From the IMG/VR virus record IMGVR_UViG_3300028809_000049, positions 1-31,046 of that record: a DNA stretch of 31,046 bases, one strand, 5' to 3'. This DNA is from a virus. The translations under genes and the position numbers were made by a program. Position 1 is the stretch's first letter. Every line of letters begins with the position of its first letter. Under the pieces are notes generated by a model. That model had not been told where the DNA came from and did no database searches. It was given only the letters and a program-made list of their open reading frames with translations. Positions 16,351 to 23,829 of this stretch are shown piece after piece.

Positions 16351-19127
16351 TGCCGCTGACAGAAGATCTCCAAGACGACTTCGACGACGGTGTCGTCGAC
16401 ACCGGCAAGTGGCCGTCGAACTACAACTCCGGCGGAGGCGGCGCCCCCAGTGAGGTCGGCGGCCGGGCCCGCGTGCCGTGCGACACCGGCTACGCCGCGT
16501 TCGCCAGCGACAACATCTACACCCTCGCAGACTCCCACGTCCTGGTGCAGATGTTCCCCCCGGCCGCGGGTGGCGCAGCATCGGAGGCGTGGGCGCAGCT
16601 CCTCGTCGCGTCGGCCACGGCAGGCACCGACCTGATCTTCGAGGTCGACGCCCTCGACGGACTGCTGACGATGGCGGTCCGGACCGGCTACTTCGACCCC
16701 GGCGCGGTCTCCATCGCCTACGACCCGGTCCAGCACGCGTGGCTGCGGGTCTCAGAGGCGGGCGGGACGCTGACGTGGGCGACGAGCCCGAACGGATCGA
16801 CGTGGACCACCCGCCGCACCACCACCTCCCCGGCGTGGGTGGCGGACACGGACCTGGAACTCCAGCTCATCACCCACCGCGACTCGGGGACACCCGACTA
16901 TGCGGAGTTCGACAACTTCAACGTCACCCCCTCCACCTCCGGCGCGGTGTTCGCCGACCTCACCGACACTTTCGATGACAGCGTGGTGGACCCGGTCAAG
17001 TGGCCCGACACCTACAACTCCGGGCCCGGCGGACTGCCCGTCGAGACCGGCGGACGCGCGCGGGTGCCGTGCGACACCGGGTTCGCGGCGCTGGCGTCGG
17101 CGGACATCTACCGCCTGGAGGGCTCGCACGCCCTCGTGCAGGCGTTCCCCCCGCCCGGCACCGGGATGCTGGACGCGTACTGCCAGCTCCTCATCCTGTC
17201 CAGTGTGGTCGGCACACAGATCGTCTTCGAGATCGACGCCATCACCCGCCTGCTGATGATGACCGTCCACGTCAACTACACCGACGAGGGCGGCCGCACC
17301 ATCCCCTACGACCCGGCCGCGCACGCCTGGCTCCGCGTCCGCGAGGACGCGGGCATCCTGTACTGGGAGACCTCACCGGACGGCCGGACCTGGACCGCCC
17401 AGCACTCCGACACCGCCCCCGCGTGGGTGTCCGACAACGACCTCCAGGTCCAGCTCCTCGCGCACGGCTCCCCCGTCGTCACCGGCTCGCCCACGGGTGT
17501 GTACGCGGAGTTCGACAACTTCAACATCCGGCCCGAACTGGCCGGCGGGTACACCGTCGCAGTGGACTGGAACGGTGACGGCGACTTCACCGGCCCGCAC
17601 GAGGACGTCACCCAGGATGTCCTGTCGAGCGGCCCGGTCACCTTCCAGTACGGCCGCGACCAGGCGCGCGCACTGTCCCCGCCCCGCGTGGGCTCGATCG
17701 GCTTCACCCTGTGCAACACCGACGGCGTGTTCTCCCCAGAAAACCCGGGCAGCCCCATCAGCGCGGACGTCTCCCCCGCCGCCCCCATCAAGGTGGAGGA
17801 GACGATCGGCGACACCCTCTATCCCCTCGTCCGCGGACGCATCGACACCCTGGAGGTCAGCACCGGCCGCGGCCGGCTCTCGGCGGCCATCACCGCCTTC
17901 GACGACCTGTCCCTGCTACGCGGCACGAACATCAGCACCGGCCTCTACCAGGCGCAGCGCACCGGCACTCTCATCGGGATCATCCTCGACGAGGTCGGCT
18001 GGACCGGGCCCCGCGACCTCGACCTCGGCGCCACCCACGTCCCGTGGTGGTGGGCCCACAACCAGGACGCCTTCACCCTCCTGGGCGAGCTGTTGCGGTC
18101 GGAGGGTCCGCCGGCCATCGCCTACGTCGCCCCTGACGGCACGTTCATCTTCCGCGACCGCCACCACCGCATCCAGGACGCGGCGTCCCTCACCAGCCAG
18201 GCGACGTTCGCCGCGGGGGGCCGGGACTGCGACGATCTGCCCGAGGGCGGGCTGACCTACCTCGACGGCCTCAGCTACGAGAGCGGCTGGCGCGACATCG
18301 TCAACAGCATCGTGTTCCCTGTGGAGGAGCGGCGACCGGAGGCGGATCTGTCGGTGGTGTGGGAGTCGGGCACGGTGATCTCCCTCGGGCTGGGCGAGTC
18401 GGCGACCGTGCAGGTGCAGGCGAGTGATCCGTTCCGGGATGCGCAGCCCCTCGTCGACGGCACGGACATCGTCTACACCGGCACCGGCCTCCCCATCCCG
18501 CAACTCTCGCGGACGTCCGGGCAGGCGGTCACCATCACCCTCACCGCAGCCGGAGGCACCGTCGACATCTCCCGGCTGCAACTGCGGGCGAGGTCGGTGC
18601 CGGTCGCGCGGACGGTGGATGTGGTGTCCGCGGACTCCACGTCGGTGGCCCGCCACGGCGAGCGCGCCTACCAGGACGACGCGCCGTGGGTGGGCCAGCA
18701 CGATGCGCTGGCGGTGGCGCGGATGCTGCTGGCGGCGTATGCGGAGCGGCGGCCGACGGTGCAGATGCGGATCGTGTCATCGGACCTGGCGCACCATCTT
18801 CAGATCGTGGGGCGCCGGATCTCCGACCTGATCAGGATCCGCAGCGGCGCGCTCGGCATGGACAGCACGTTCCACATCGAGACGATCGAGCACACGCTGG
18901 CGCGGATGGCGGGCGACGACACCTGCCCGGGACCCGTGCACTATGCGACGTTCGGGTGCGAGCGGGCGGGCGTGGTGGTCCCGGACAATCCGTTCACATT
19001 CGACAAGTCGGGGGCGGGGTTCGACGACGGCGTGTTCGACCCGACCGCGGCGGACAACCCGGACACCGTGTTCATCTTCGACCACGCCACCCAGGGGCAG
19101 TTCGACCTCGGCCAGTTCGGCACCTGA
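16350..19127 (+). CDS. Minor tail protein: duplicated lectin-like domain plus hub-like region
   Basis: A 925-residue protein; ATG 16350 overlaps the tape measure stop (TGATG). Residues about 3-195 and 198-395 are two copies of one beta-rich domain. Each starts with an FDD...VVD...KWP..YNSG stretch, contains GGRARVPCDTG(Y/F)AA and ends with YAEFDNFN(V/I). The pattern resembles LamG/concanavalin-like domains and may bind host-surface sugar. The remainder (YTVAVDWNGDGDFTGPHEDV, VGSIGFTLCNTDGVFSPENP, LVRGRIDTLEV) matches actinophage minor tail proteins of the hub/baseplate type. It lies where Dit/Tal proteins are encoded and may combine both roles; that is inference. Confidence 0.85.
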   Translation: MPLTEDLQDDFDDGVVDTGKWPSNYNSGGGGAPSEVGGRARVPCDTGYAAFASDNIYTLADSHVLVQMFPPAAGGAASEAWAQLLVASATAGTDLIFEVDALDGLLTMAVRTGYFDPGAVSIAYDPVQHAWLRVSEAGGTLTWATSPNGSTWTTRRTTTSPAWVADTDLELQLITHRDSGTPDYAEFDNFNVTPSTSGAVFADLTDTFDDSVVDPVKWPDTYNSGPGGLPVETGGRARVPCDTGFAALASADIYRLEGSHALVQAFPPPGTGMLDAYCQLLILSSVVGTQIVFEIDAITRLLMMTVHVNYTDEGGRTIPYDPAAHAWLRVREDAGILYWETSPDGRTWTAQHSDTAPAWVSDNDLQVQLLAHGSPVVTGSPTGVYAEFDNFNIRPELAGGYTVAVDWNGDGDFTGPHEDVTQDVLSSGPVTFQYGRDQARALSPPRVGSIGFTLCNTDGVFSPENPGSPISADVSPAAPIKVEETIGDTLYPLVRGRIDTLEVSTGRGRLSAAITAFDDLSLLRGTNISTGLYQAQRTGTLIGIILDEVGWTGPRDLDLGATHVPWWWAHNQDAFTLLGELLRSEGPPAIAYVAPDGTFIFRDRHHRIQDAASLTSQATFAAGGRDCDDLPEGGLTYLDGLSYESGWRDIVNSIVFPVEERRPEADLSVVWESGTVISLGLGESATVQVQASDPFRDAQPLVDGTDIVYTGTGLPIPQLSRTSGQAVTITLTAAGGTVDISRLQLRARSVPVARTVDVVSADSTSVARHGERAYQDDAPWVGQHDALAVARMLLAAYAERRPTVQMRIVSSDLAHHLQIVGRRISDLIRIRSGALGMDSTFHIETIEHTLARMAGDDTCPGPVHYATFGCERAGVVVPDNPFTFDKSGAGFDDGVFDPTAADNPDTVFIFDHATQGQFDLGQFGT

Positions 19128-19132
19128 CCACC

Positions 19133-19172
19133 CCGGAATGATCATGCGCGGGGGGTGCCTACCGTCCCTCTC
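19133..19172 (+). promoter_or_regulatory. Promoter-like element, copy 2, apparently for a leaderless transcript
   Basis: CCGGAATGATCA (19133-19144), 15 bp containing CGGGG, and TACCGTC (19160-19166) end 7 nt before ATG 19173, with the same spacings as copy 1 at 11115-11154. About 34 of 43 aligned bases including the ATG are identical, although the flanking genes are unrelated. No standard ribosome site precedes ATG 19173. Confidence 0.6.
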
Positions 19173-19514
19173 ATGGCCCAACTCCTCACCACCCGAGCAC
19201 GAGCCCGGGTCAACCACGGCAGGTGGATCGCCGACTGCCCCCGCCGCTACTGCGCCAACGCCGTCAAGCTCGCGCCGCGGCAGGGCACGTTCCACTGCGC
19301 CGGCGAGGGCGGCTGCCAGATGGTCGCCCCGGTGGAGTGGCCGACGGACGCGGAGGAGATCTGGGAGGTGCTGCTGCAGCGGCCGGTACCGTCCACCCGG
19401 AACTGGTACCCGCCCGGCCATGTCGAGGCGGTCCGCATGCGCCTGCCGCACGGACAGTCCCCCGCCGACCTGCTGGAGGAAGCTCGCCGCTACGAGGCCG
19501 AGGAGGCGGGGTAG
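19173..19514 (+). CDS. Small zinc-ribbon-like protein in the tail module
   Basis: A 113-residue protein from ATG 19173; upstream in-frame starts were rejected because the promoter-like element ends just before this ATG. Residues about 16-45 contain ADCPRRYC and HCAGEGGC, two Cys pairs that could hold one zinc. The C-terminal part has VEWPTDAEEIWEVLLQRPVP, STRNWYPPGH and LPHGQSPADLLEEA. I recognise this as a recurrent actinophage gene lying among tail genes, but its function is unknown to me. A DNA- or RNA-binding regulator or an assembly factor would both fit. Confidence 0.75.
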   Translation: MAQLLTTRARARVNHGRWIADCPRRYCANAVKLAPRQGTFHCAGEGGCQMVAPVEWPTDAEEIWEVLLQRPVPSTRNWYPPGHVEAVRMRLPHGQSPADLLEEARRYEAEEAG

Positions 19515-20057
19515 GTGGCCTGGTCCGCGCCCATGACTGCGGTCGCCAACAGCACGTTCACGGCCGCGCAGTTCAACCAGTACGTGCGGGACAACTTGAA
19601 CGAAACCGCACCCGCGAAGGCCACGAGCGCGGGCTCGTACTTCGTTGCCGACGGCGTCAACAGCATCGCCGAACGCTCCCCCCAAGCCACCTCGGTCCTC
19701 ACCTCCGAAACCACCACCTCCACCACCTTCACCAACCTGGCGACCGTCGGCCCAGCCGTCACCATCGACACCGGCCCCTACGCCCTGGTCCTCACCCACT
19801 GCCAGGTCAGCAACTCCGGCACCGGCTCCGCTTACGCCGGAGTCGAAGTCACCGGCGACTCCAGCATCGCCCCCGCCCTCAACCGGGCCGTGAACGTGAT
19901 CGGCGCAGCAGGCGCCACGGTCGGCGCCAGCACAGCAGTGCTGTACACCGACGGCCTCACCCTCACCCCTGGTTCCAACACCTTCACGATGAAGTACCGG
20001 GTGTCCAGCGGCACGGGCACGTTCGCTGACCGGCGCATCATCGTGCTGCCGCTCTGA
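19515..20057 (+). CDS. Tail protein (candidate fibre/receptor-binding), paralog 1
   Basis: GTG 19515 directly follows the previous stop, with GAGGAGGCGGGG upstream; 180 residues. The N-terminus (MAWSAPMTAVANSTFTAAQF, YVRDNLNETAPAKAT) is a short anchor often seen at the start of actinophage distal tail proteins. The rest is Ser/Thr/Gly-rich and beta-rich, and the C-terminus carries NTFTMKYRVSSGTGTF and RRIIVLPL. It is paralogous to the next gene, with conserved ends and a divergent middle. By position and composition it is likely part of the tail tip or a fibre. No enzymatic motif is visible. Confidence 0.75.
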   Translation: MAWSAPMTAVANSTFTAAQFNQYVRDNLNETAPAKATSAGSYFVADGVNSIAERSPQATSVLTSETTTSTTFTNLATVGPAVTIDTGPYALVLTHCQVSNSGTGSAYAGVEVTGDSSIAPALNRAVNVIGAAGATVGASTAVLYTDGLTLTPGSNTFTMKYRVSSGTGTFADRRIIVLPL

Positions 20058-20068
20058 GGGGGATGACC

Positions 20069-20602
20069 GTGGCCTGGACAGCACCCATGACCGCAGTGAG
20101 CGGCAGCGTCTTCACCGCCGCCCAGTTCAACCAGTTCGTCCGCGACAACCTCAACGAGACGGCACCCGCGAAAGCGACCACCTTGGGCGGGTACTTCGTG
20201 ACGACGTCCCTCAACGAGATCACCGAACGGGTCGGGGCGCGGCAGACCATCGCCACCTCCGAGACGACGACGTCGACCGCGTTCGATGACCTGACCACCG
20301 CGGGCCCGTCCGTCACCGTCACCACCGGAGCTCTGGCGCTGGTGATGTTCAGCGCGGAGATCTCCAACTCGGGGTCGGGGTCGTCTCGGGCCAGCGTGGA
20401 CGTGTCGGGTGCCTCGTCGTCTGCGGCGGCTGACATCCGGTCGCTGACGGTGTCCGGGTCTGCGGGTGTGCTCGTGCAGGCATCCCACGCCGTGTTCTAC
20501 GACGATCTCCTGCCCGGCTCGAACACGTTCACGATGAAGTACCGGGTGTCCTCGGGGACGGGCACGTTCCTCCGCCGCCGCATCATCGTGCTGCCCTACT
20601 GA
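20069..20602 (+). CDS. Tail protein (candidate fibre/receptor-binding), paralog 2
   Basis: A 177-residue protein, a tandem paralog of the preceding gene. The anchor (AWTAPMTAVSGSVFTAAQF, FVRDNLNETAPAKAT) and the C-terminus (NTFTMKYRVSSGTGTF, RRIIVLPY) are almost the same, while residues about 45-140 diverge. I chose GTG 20069 over ATG 20063 because the only ribosome site (GAGGGGG, 20056-20062) touches the ATG directly, and GTG also aligns with the start of paralog 1. The pair probably arose by gene duplication. Both may assemble into one tip complex or provide alternative receptor specificity. Confidence 0.75.
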   Translation: MAWTAPMTAVSGSVFTAAQFNQFVRDNLNETAPAKATTLGGYFVTTSLNEITERVGARQTIATSETTTSTAFDDLTTAGPSVTVTTGALALVMFSAEISNSGSGSSRASVDVSGASSSAAADIRSLTVSGSAGVLVQASHAVFYDDLLPGSNTFTMKYRVSSGTGTFLRRRIIVLPY

Positions 20603-20616
20603 GAGGACCGGTCCCG

Positions 20617-21045
20617 ATGGCCACCGTCTGCAAGCTGTACTGCGAAACCCCTCTCGTGATCCCGCCCAGCACGTGGACGCTGGTCACCTTCGACTCCGTG
20701 CTCCGCAACGACCACAGCATGGCCCAGGGGCTGTCGCTGATCACGCCTCCGCAGGACGGGGACTTCATCTGGGCCCGCAACCTGCGCTGGGAAGCGCTGA
20801 CGATCCCCGCGGGCGACACTCGGCCCCGGCAGTTCATGTCCCGGATCATCCGCGACCCGCACGGCATCCGTGACGACACCGGCGCCGACGACCGTGTTGC
20901 CACACCGGGCCGGTCGTGGCAGACGGTGGCGTGGCCGTTCAAGGGGAAGGCCGGGCAGCCCGTCGGCGTGGAGGTCTGGCACGACCACCACACCAACGCC
21001 ACCCTCGGCCACGCCCAGTTCGCCGCCCAGACCAACGACTACTAG
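20617..21045 (+). CDS. Small tail-module protein
   Basis: A 142-residue protein from ATG 20617 behind GAGAGGA. It is beta-rich with no membrane segment: CKLYCETPLVIPPSTWTLVT, FIWARNLRWEALTIPAGDTR, FMSRIIRDPHGI, VGVEVWHDHHTNATLGHAQF. The pattern of a jelly-roll-like strand series ending in aromatic and histidine residues suggests a small structural component of the tail tip or fibre. It sits between the paralogous tail genes and the endolysin. I do not recognise a named family. Confidence 0.68.
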   Translation: MATVCKLYCETPLVIPPSTWTLVTFDSVLRNDHSMAQGLSLITPPQDGDFIWARNLRWEALTIPAGDTRPRQFMSRIIRDPHGIRDDTGADDRVATPGRSWQTVAWPFKGKAGQPVGVEVWHDHHTNATLGHAQFAAQTNDY

Positions 21046-21059
21046 AAAAGGAGGCACCG

Positions 21060-21806
21060 ATGGCACCTCCCATGTCCGCGAGCCGGTTCCTCAGACTCCT
21101 CCGCGCGGAGGGCATCACCGTCGTCGAGGTCGGCGACTGGACCACCCACAACCGCAACCATCAGGGCCTGTGGGGGCCGGTGCACGGGGTGATGATCCAC
21201 CACACCGTCACCAAGGGCAGCACCAACACCGTGAAGATCTGCCGCGACGGCTACACCGGGCTGCCCGGCCCGCTGTGCCACGGCGTGATCACCAAGGACG
21301 GCCGGGTCCACCTCGTCGGCTACGGCCGCACCAACCACGCCGGCGGCGGCGACGACGACGTCCTCCGTGCGGTCATCGCGGAGAAGGCCCTGCCGCCGGC
21401 GAACGAGGCGAACACCGACGGCAACCGGCACTTCTACGGCTTCGAGTGCGAGAACCTCGGCAACGGCGAGGACCCGTGGCCCGAGGCGCAGCTGGACGCG
21501 ATCGCGCGGGTGTCGGCCGCGGTCTGCCGGCACCACGGCTGGAACGCCCGCTCGGTCATCGGCCACAAGGAGTGGCAGCCGGGCAAGGTCGACCCGCGCG
21601 GCTTCACCATGGCCTCCATGCGCCAGCGCGTCGATGCCCGGTTGAACGGCATCACCCACACCGTCGCCCGCGGCGACACCCTGTGGGCGCTGGCCACCCG
21701 CTACCTCGGCGCCGGTGCCCGCGCGCAGGAGATCGCAGACCTCAACAAGATCCAGCTCAACAGCGTGCTGACCATCGGGCAGCCGCTGAAGATCCCACCG
21801 AAGTAG
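21060..21806 (+). CDS. Endolysin: N-acetylmuramoyl-L-alanine amidase with LysM domain
   Basis: This 248-residue enzyme should cut the amide bond between N-acetylmuramic acid and the peptide stem in host peptidoglycan at lysis. Residues about 15-190 form an Amidase_2 / T7-lysozyme-type domain: VMIHHTV (H47 as first zinc ligand), VIGHKEW (H169) and PGKVDP (K176 and D178 at the usual catalytic/ligand positions). Residues 199-246 form one LysM repeat (THTVARGDTLWALATRYLG, IGQPLKIP) for cell-wall binding. No signal peptide is visible, so release should depend on the holin encoded next. ATG 21060 follows a strong AAAAGGAGG; in-frame starts further upstream lie inside the previous gene and were rejected. 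Confidence 0.93.
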   Translation: MAPPMSASRFLRLLRAEGITVVEVGDWTTHNRNHQGLWGPVHGVMIHHTVTKGSTNTVKICRDGYTGLPGPLCHGVITKDGRVHLVGYGRTNHAGGGDDDVLRAVIAEKALPPANEANTDGNRHFYGFECENLGNGEDPWPEAQLDAIARVSAAVCRHHGWNARSVIGHKEWQPGKVDPRGFTMASMRQRVDARLNGITHTVARGDTLWALATRYLGAGARAQEIADLNKIQLNSVLTIGQPLKIPPK

Positions 21807-21816
21807 GGAAACCGTC

Positions 21817-22011
21817 ATGCGCATCACGAGGTACGCCAAGGCCATCGTCGCCGCGCTCGCGGCCGGCGCCGGAACGCTGTCGGCTGCGGTCACCGACGAC
21901 ACTGTCACCGCCGCTGAGGGGTGGGCGGCGCTGATCGCTGTGCTGGGCGCGCTCGGGTTCACCTGGGCCGTCCCCAACAAGCCCGCCACCACCGGAAAGG
22001 AAGAGGCATGA
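21817..22011 (+). CDS. Holin-like small membrane protein
   Basis: A 64-residue protein from ATG 21817, 10 nt after the endolysin. It has a basic N-terminus (MRITRYAK), one hydrophobic segment (AIVAALAAGAGTLSAAV), a short acidic turn (TDDTVTAAEG), a second hydrophobic segment (WAALIAVLGALGFTWAV) and a charged tail. Two membrane spans, small size and the position directly after the amidase are what actinophage holins show. Holin function (timed membrane permeabilisation for endolysin release) is inferred from this; sequence alone cannot exclude another small membrane protein. Confidence 0.78.
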   Translation: MRITRYAKAIVAALAAGAGTLSAAVTDDTVTAAEGWAALIAVLGALGFTWAVPNKPATTGKEEA

Positions 22012-22220
22012 GCAGCCCCCTGGAGGGACGGATCCGTCACCTCGCCCGCGAGGAAGCCACCGCAGTCCTGGCCGAGCAGCCGGGCGCGGGCGGTGAGACG
22101 GCCGAGCTGAAGGCGCAGGTCGCCGCGCTGACGGCCCGGGTCGAGGAACTCGCGACGGCACTCGCCGCGGCGCCACCGCCGAAGCGGACCACCCGCAGGA
22201 GCGCGGAGACCGGGGAGTGA
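22008..22220 (+). CDS. Small coiled-coil protein after the holin
   Basis: ATG 22008 overlaps the holin stop (ATGA); 70 residues. The middle (ETAELKAQVAALTARVEELATAL) is a clear heptad coiled coil, flanked by a helical N-terminus and a basic C-terminal tail (PPKRTTRRS). No membrane segment or catalytic motif is present. Its position in the lysis cassette suggests a lysis modulator or second lysis protein; that is inference. Its stop overlaps the start of the glycosyltransferase gene, so all four genes from the endolysin onward form one coupled unit. Confidence 0.72.
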   Translation: MSSPLEGRIRHLAREEATAVLAEQPGAGGETAELKAQVAALTARVEELATALAAAPPPKRTTRRSAETGE

Positions 22221-23269
22221 AGGTCCACGTCTACCCCTCCGACAACTTCGGCTGCGGCTCCTTCCGGATGCGCTGGCCCGGCGAAGCGTGCGCCGCAGCC
22301 GGGCACGACGTCCAGGTCGTCGCGCCTGCGGACCGGCGGCTGAAGGCCATCGTCAAGCACGGCGACGTCGTCGACGTCCTCGGCGTCGACGACGTCGACG
22401 TGATCGTGCTGCAGCGGGTCACCCACATCAACATGGCCCAAGCCGTCGCGATCCTGCGCGCGAAGGGCATCACGGTCGTGGTGGACGTGGACGACGACCT
22501 CTCCTCCATCCACCCCTCCAACCCAGCCTGGTCCGTCCACCGGCCCGGGACCGGCCCGCACTCCTGGCACAACCTCGCGCTCGCGTGCCGGAACGCGTCG
22601 CTGGTGACGGTGTCCACCCCGGCACTGCTGGACGTGTACGCCCGCCACGGCCGCGGGCACGTGCTGCCGAACTACCTGCCGGACATGTACTACGGGCTGC
22701 CGCGTACGGACTCGGATGTGGTGGGCTGGCCCGGCAGCTTCCACTCCCATCCGAACGACCCGGAGGTGGTGGGCGGGGCGGTCGCGCGCCTCGTCGAGGA
22801 GGGCGCCCAGTTCGTGATGCGCGGCGACCCGACTGGCGCTGGCAGCGCGTTCGGCCTGCCGGGGGATCCGGTGGGCGGGGCGGTGTCGGTGGAGGAGTGG
22901 CCGGCGGCGGTGGCGGAACTGGGGGTGGGGATCGCGCCGCTGGCGGACACCCGCTTCAACGCGGCCAAGTCCTGGTTGAAGCCGTTGGAGATGTGTGCGG
23001 TGGGGGTGCCGTGGGTGGCGTCTCCGCGGGTGGAGTACCGGCGGCTGCACGCCCTGGGCGCGGGGGTGTTGGCGGACCGGCCGCGGACTTGGTACCGGGA
23101 GGTGAAGCGGCTGCGTGAGTCGCCGTCGTTGCGGGCGGAGTTGTCGGAGGCGGGGCGGGTGGTCGCGGACGGGCTGCGGCTGCGTGATCACGCGTGGAGG
23201 TGGATGGCTGCGTGGGAGCAGGCCGTGGAGGTGGACCGGGCCGGGCAACGGGCCGCGGTCCCGGCCTAG
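22217..23269 (+). CDS. Glycosyltransferase (GT-B type, group 1-like)
   Basis: A 350-residue protein from GTG 22217, overlapping the previous stop. It looks like a GT-B glycosyltransferase. The N-terminal Rossmann-like half opens KVHVYPSDNFGCGSFRMRWP and contains VIVLQRVTH, VVVDVDDDLSSIHP (about residues 89-100) and TVSTPALLDVYARHG. The C-terminal half has GIAPLADTRFNAAKSWLKPL, EMCAVGVPWVAS and a helical end, the usual donor-sugar-binding layout with the conserved K and E. Phage-encoded enzymes of this kind can glycosylate virion proteins or modify the host surface. Sitting with tail and lysis genes, it is more likely a virion-modifying enzyme, but the acceptor is unknown. Confidence 0.82.
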   Translation: MKVHVYPSDNFGCGSFRMRWPGEACAAAGHDVQVVAPADRRLKAIVKHGDVVDVLGVDDVDVIVLQRVTHINMAQAVAILRAKGITVVVDVDDDLSSIHPSNPAWSVHRPGTGPHSWHNLALACRNASLVTVSTPALLDVYARHGRGHVLPNYLPDMYYGLPRTDSDVVGWPGSFHSHPNDPEVVGGAVARLVEEGAQFVMRGDPTGAGSAFGLPGDPVGGAVSVEEWPAAVAELGVGIAPLADTRFNAAKSWLKPLEMCAVGVPWVASPRVEYRRLHALGAGVLADRPRTWYREVKRLRESPSLRAELSEAGRVVADGLRLRDHAWRWMAAWEQAVEVDRAGQRAAVPA

Positions 23270-23403
23270 TCGTACGGCTCGCAGCGGACGCCGCCGCACG
23301 GGGCCAGGTACATGCGTGCCTGGTCCATGTGGCGGGTGACGTCCCACCACTCGTCGTGGTCCTTGTGCAGACACCACGGGAACGGCATCGTCGTCTCGGG
23401 CAC
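23266..23403 (-). CDS. Small Cys/His-containing protein, 45 residues
   Basis: GTG (complement of 23401-23403) follows AAGGGAGAG on the minus strand, giving 45 residues: PFPWCLHKDHDEWWDVTRHM, then ARMYLAPCGGVRCEPYD. The Cys and His residues (WCLHKDH, CGGVRC) could bind a metal. Only the last 46 codons of the longer open frame (to 23817) are taken, because the ribosome site sits here and the upstream part overlaps the WhiB-like gene. Its stop overlaps the glycosyltransferase stop by three bases in convergent orientation. It is the last gene of a three-gene leftward cluster. Function unknown. Confidence 0.62.
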   Translation of the reverse strand: MPETTMPFPWCLHKDHDEWWDVTRHMDQARMYLAPCGGVRCEPYD

Positions 23404-23419
23404 CGGTCTCTCCCTTGGG

Positions 23420-23815
23420 TCAGGCCGCGGACTGGGGTAGCGGGGTGGCGGCGATCGGCTGCTCGCGCACGTCACGGATCCACGACATACCGCACGACAG
23501 GCACAGCTCGTGCGGGTCCGTGTACACCAGCTCGGTCGACGTGCACAGCGGGCACTTCGCACGCGTACGGACCCGACCGAGTTGCTTGCGCTGGTAGGTG
23601 GTGGTTCCGGCCCAGTAGCCCTCCGCGGTGTGGAGCATGGCCCAGGCGAGGCACTGGATACGGGACGGGCAGGTACGGCACCAGCGCTCAGCGGCGGTCG
23701 CGGCGTCCTGGTCGGTTTCGACGTCGGGGATGAAGTCGAAGTCCTGGGCGGTGGCACAGGGCGCATTCCGCTGCCAGGCGACGTCGTCGGCGGAGAAGAA
23801 GTCGATGGTCTCCAC
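23420..23815 (-). CDS. WhiB-like iron-sulfur protein with C-terminal zinc ribbon
   Basis: GTG (complement of 23813-23815), with GCGAGGG 5 nt upstream, gives 131 residues. The N-terminal half has the WhiB pattern: C20, then C46-x2-C49-x5-C55 (WCRTCPSRIQC), the four ligands expected for a [4Fe-4S] cluster, and the turn motif GYWAGTT (residues 67-73). WhiB-like proteins are actinobacterial regulators that bind the principal sigma factor. Unusually, residues 86-110 carry a second metal site, CPLC...CLSC (C88, C91, C105, C108), like a zinc ribbon, where cellular WhiB proteins usually have a short basic tail. It lies in a leftward cluster with an HTH gene 14 nt upstream. Family call is strong; the regulon is unknown. 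Confidence 0.85.
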   Translation of the reverse strand: METIDFFSADDVAWQRNAPCATAQDFDFIPDVETDQDAATAAERWCRTCPSRIQCLAWAMLHTAEGYWAGTTTYQRKQLGRVRTRAKCPLCTSTELVYTDPHELCLSCGMSWIRDVREQPIAATPLPQSAA

Positions 23816-23829
23816 AACAGCCCTCGCTT

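Noticed and set aside
12103-16581. 1492-residue open frame on the minus strand opposite the tape measure gene
   Set aside because: High-GC shadow of the tape measure gene: His/Arg/Leu-rich with no ribosome site or known domain, while the + strand has clear tape measure motifs.
23404-23817. Upstream part of the minus-strand frame ending at 23266
   Set aside because: It overlaps the WhiB-like gene in another frame. Only the last 46 codons have a ribosome site and a sensible start.
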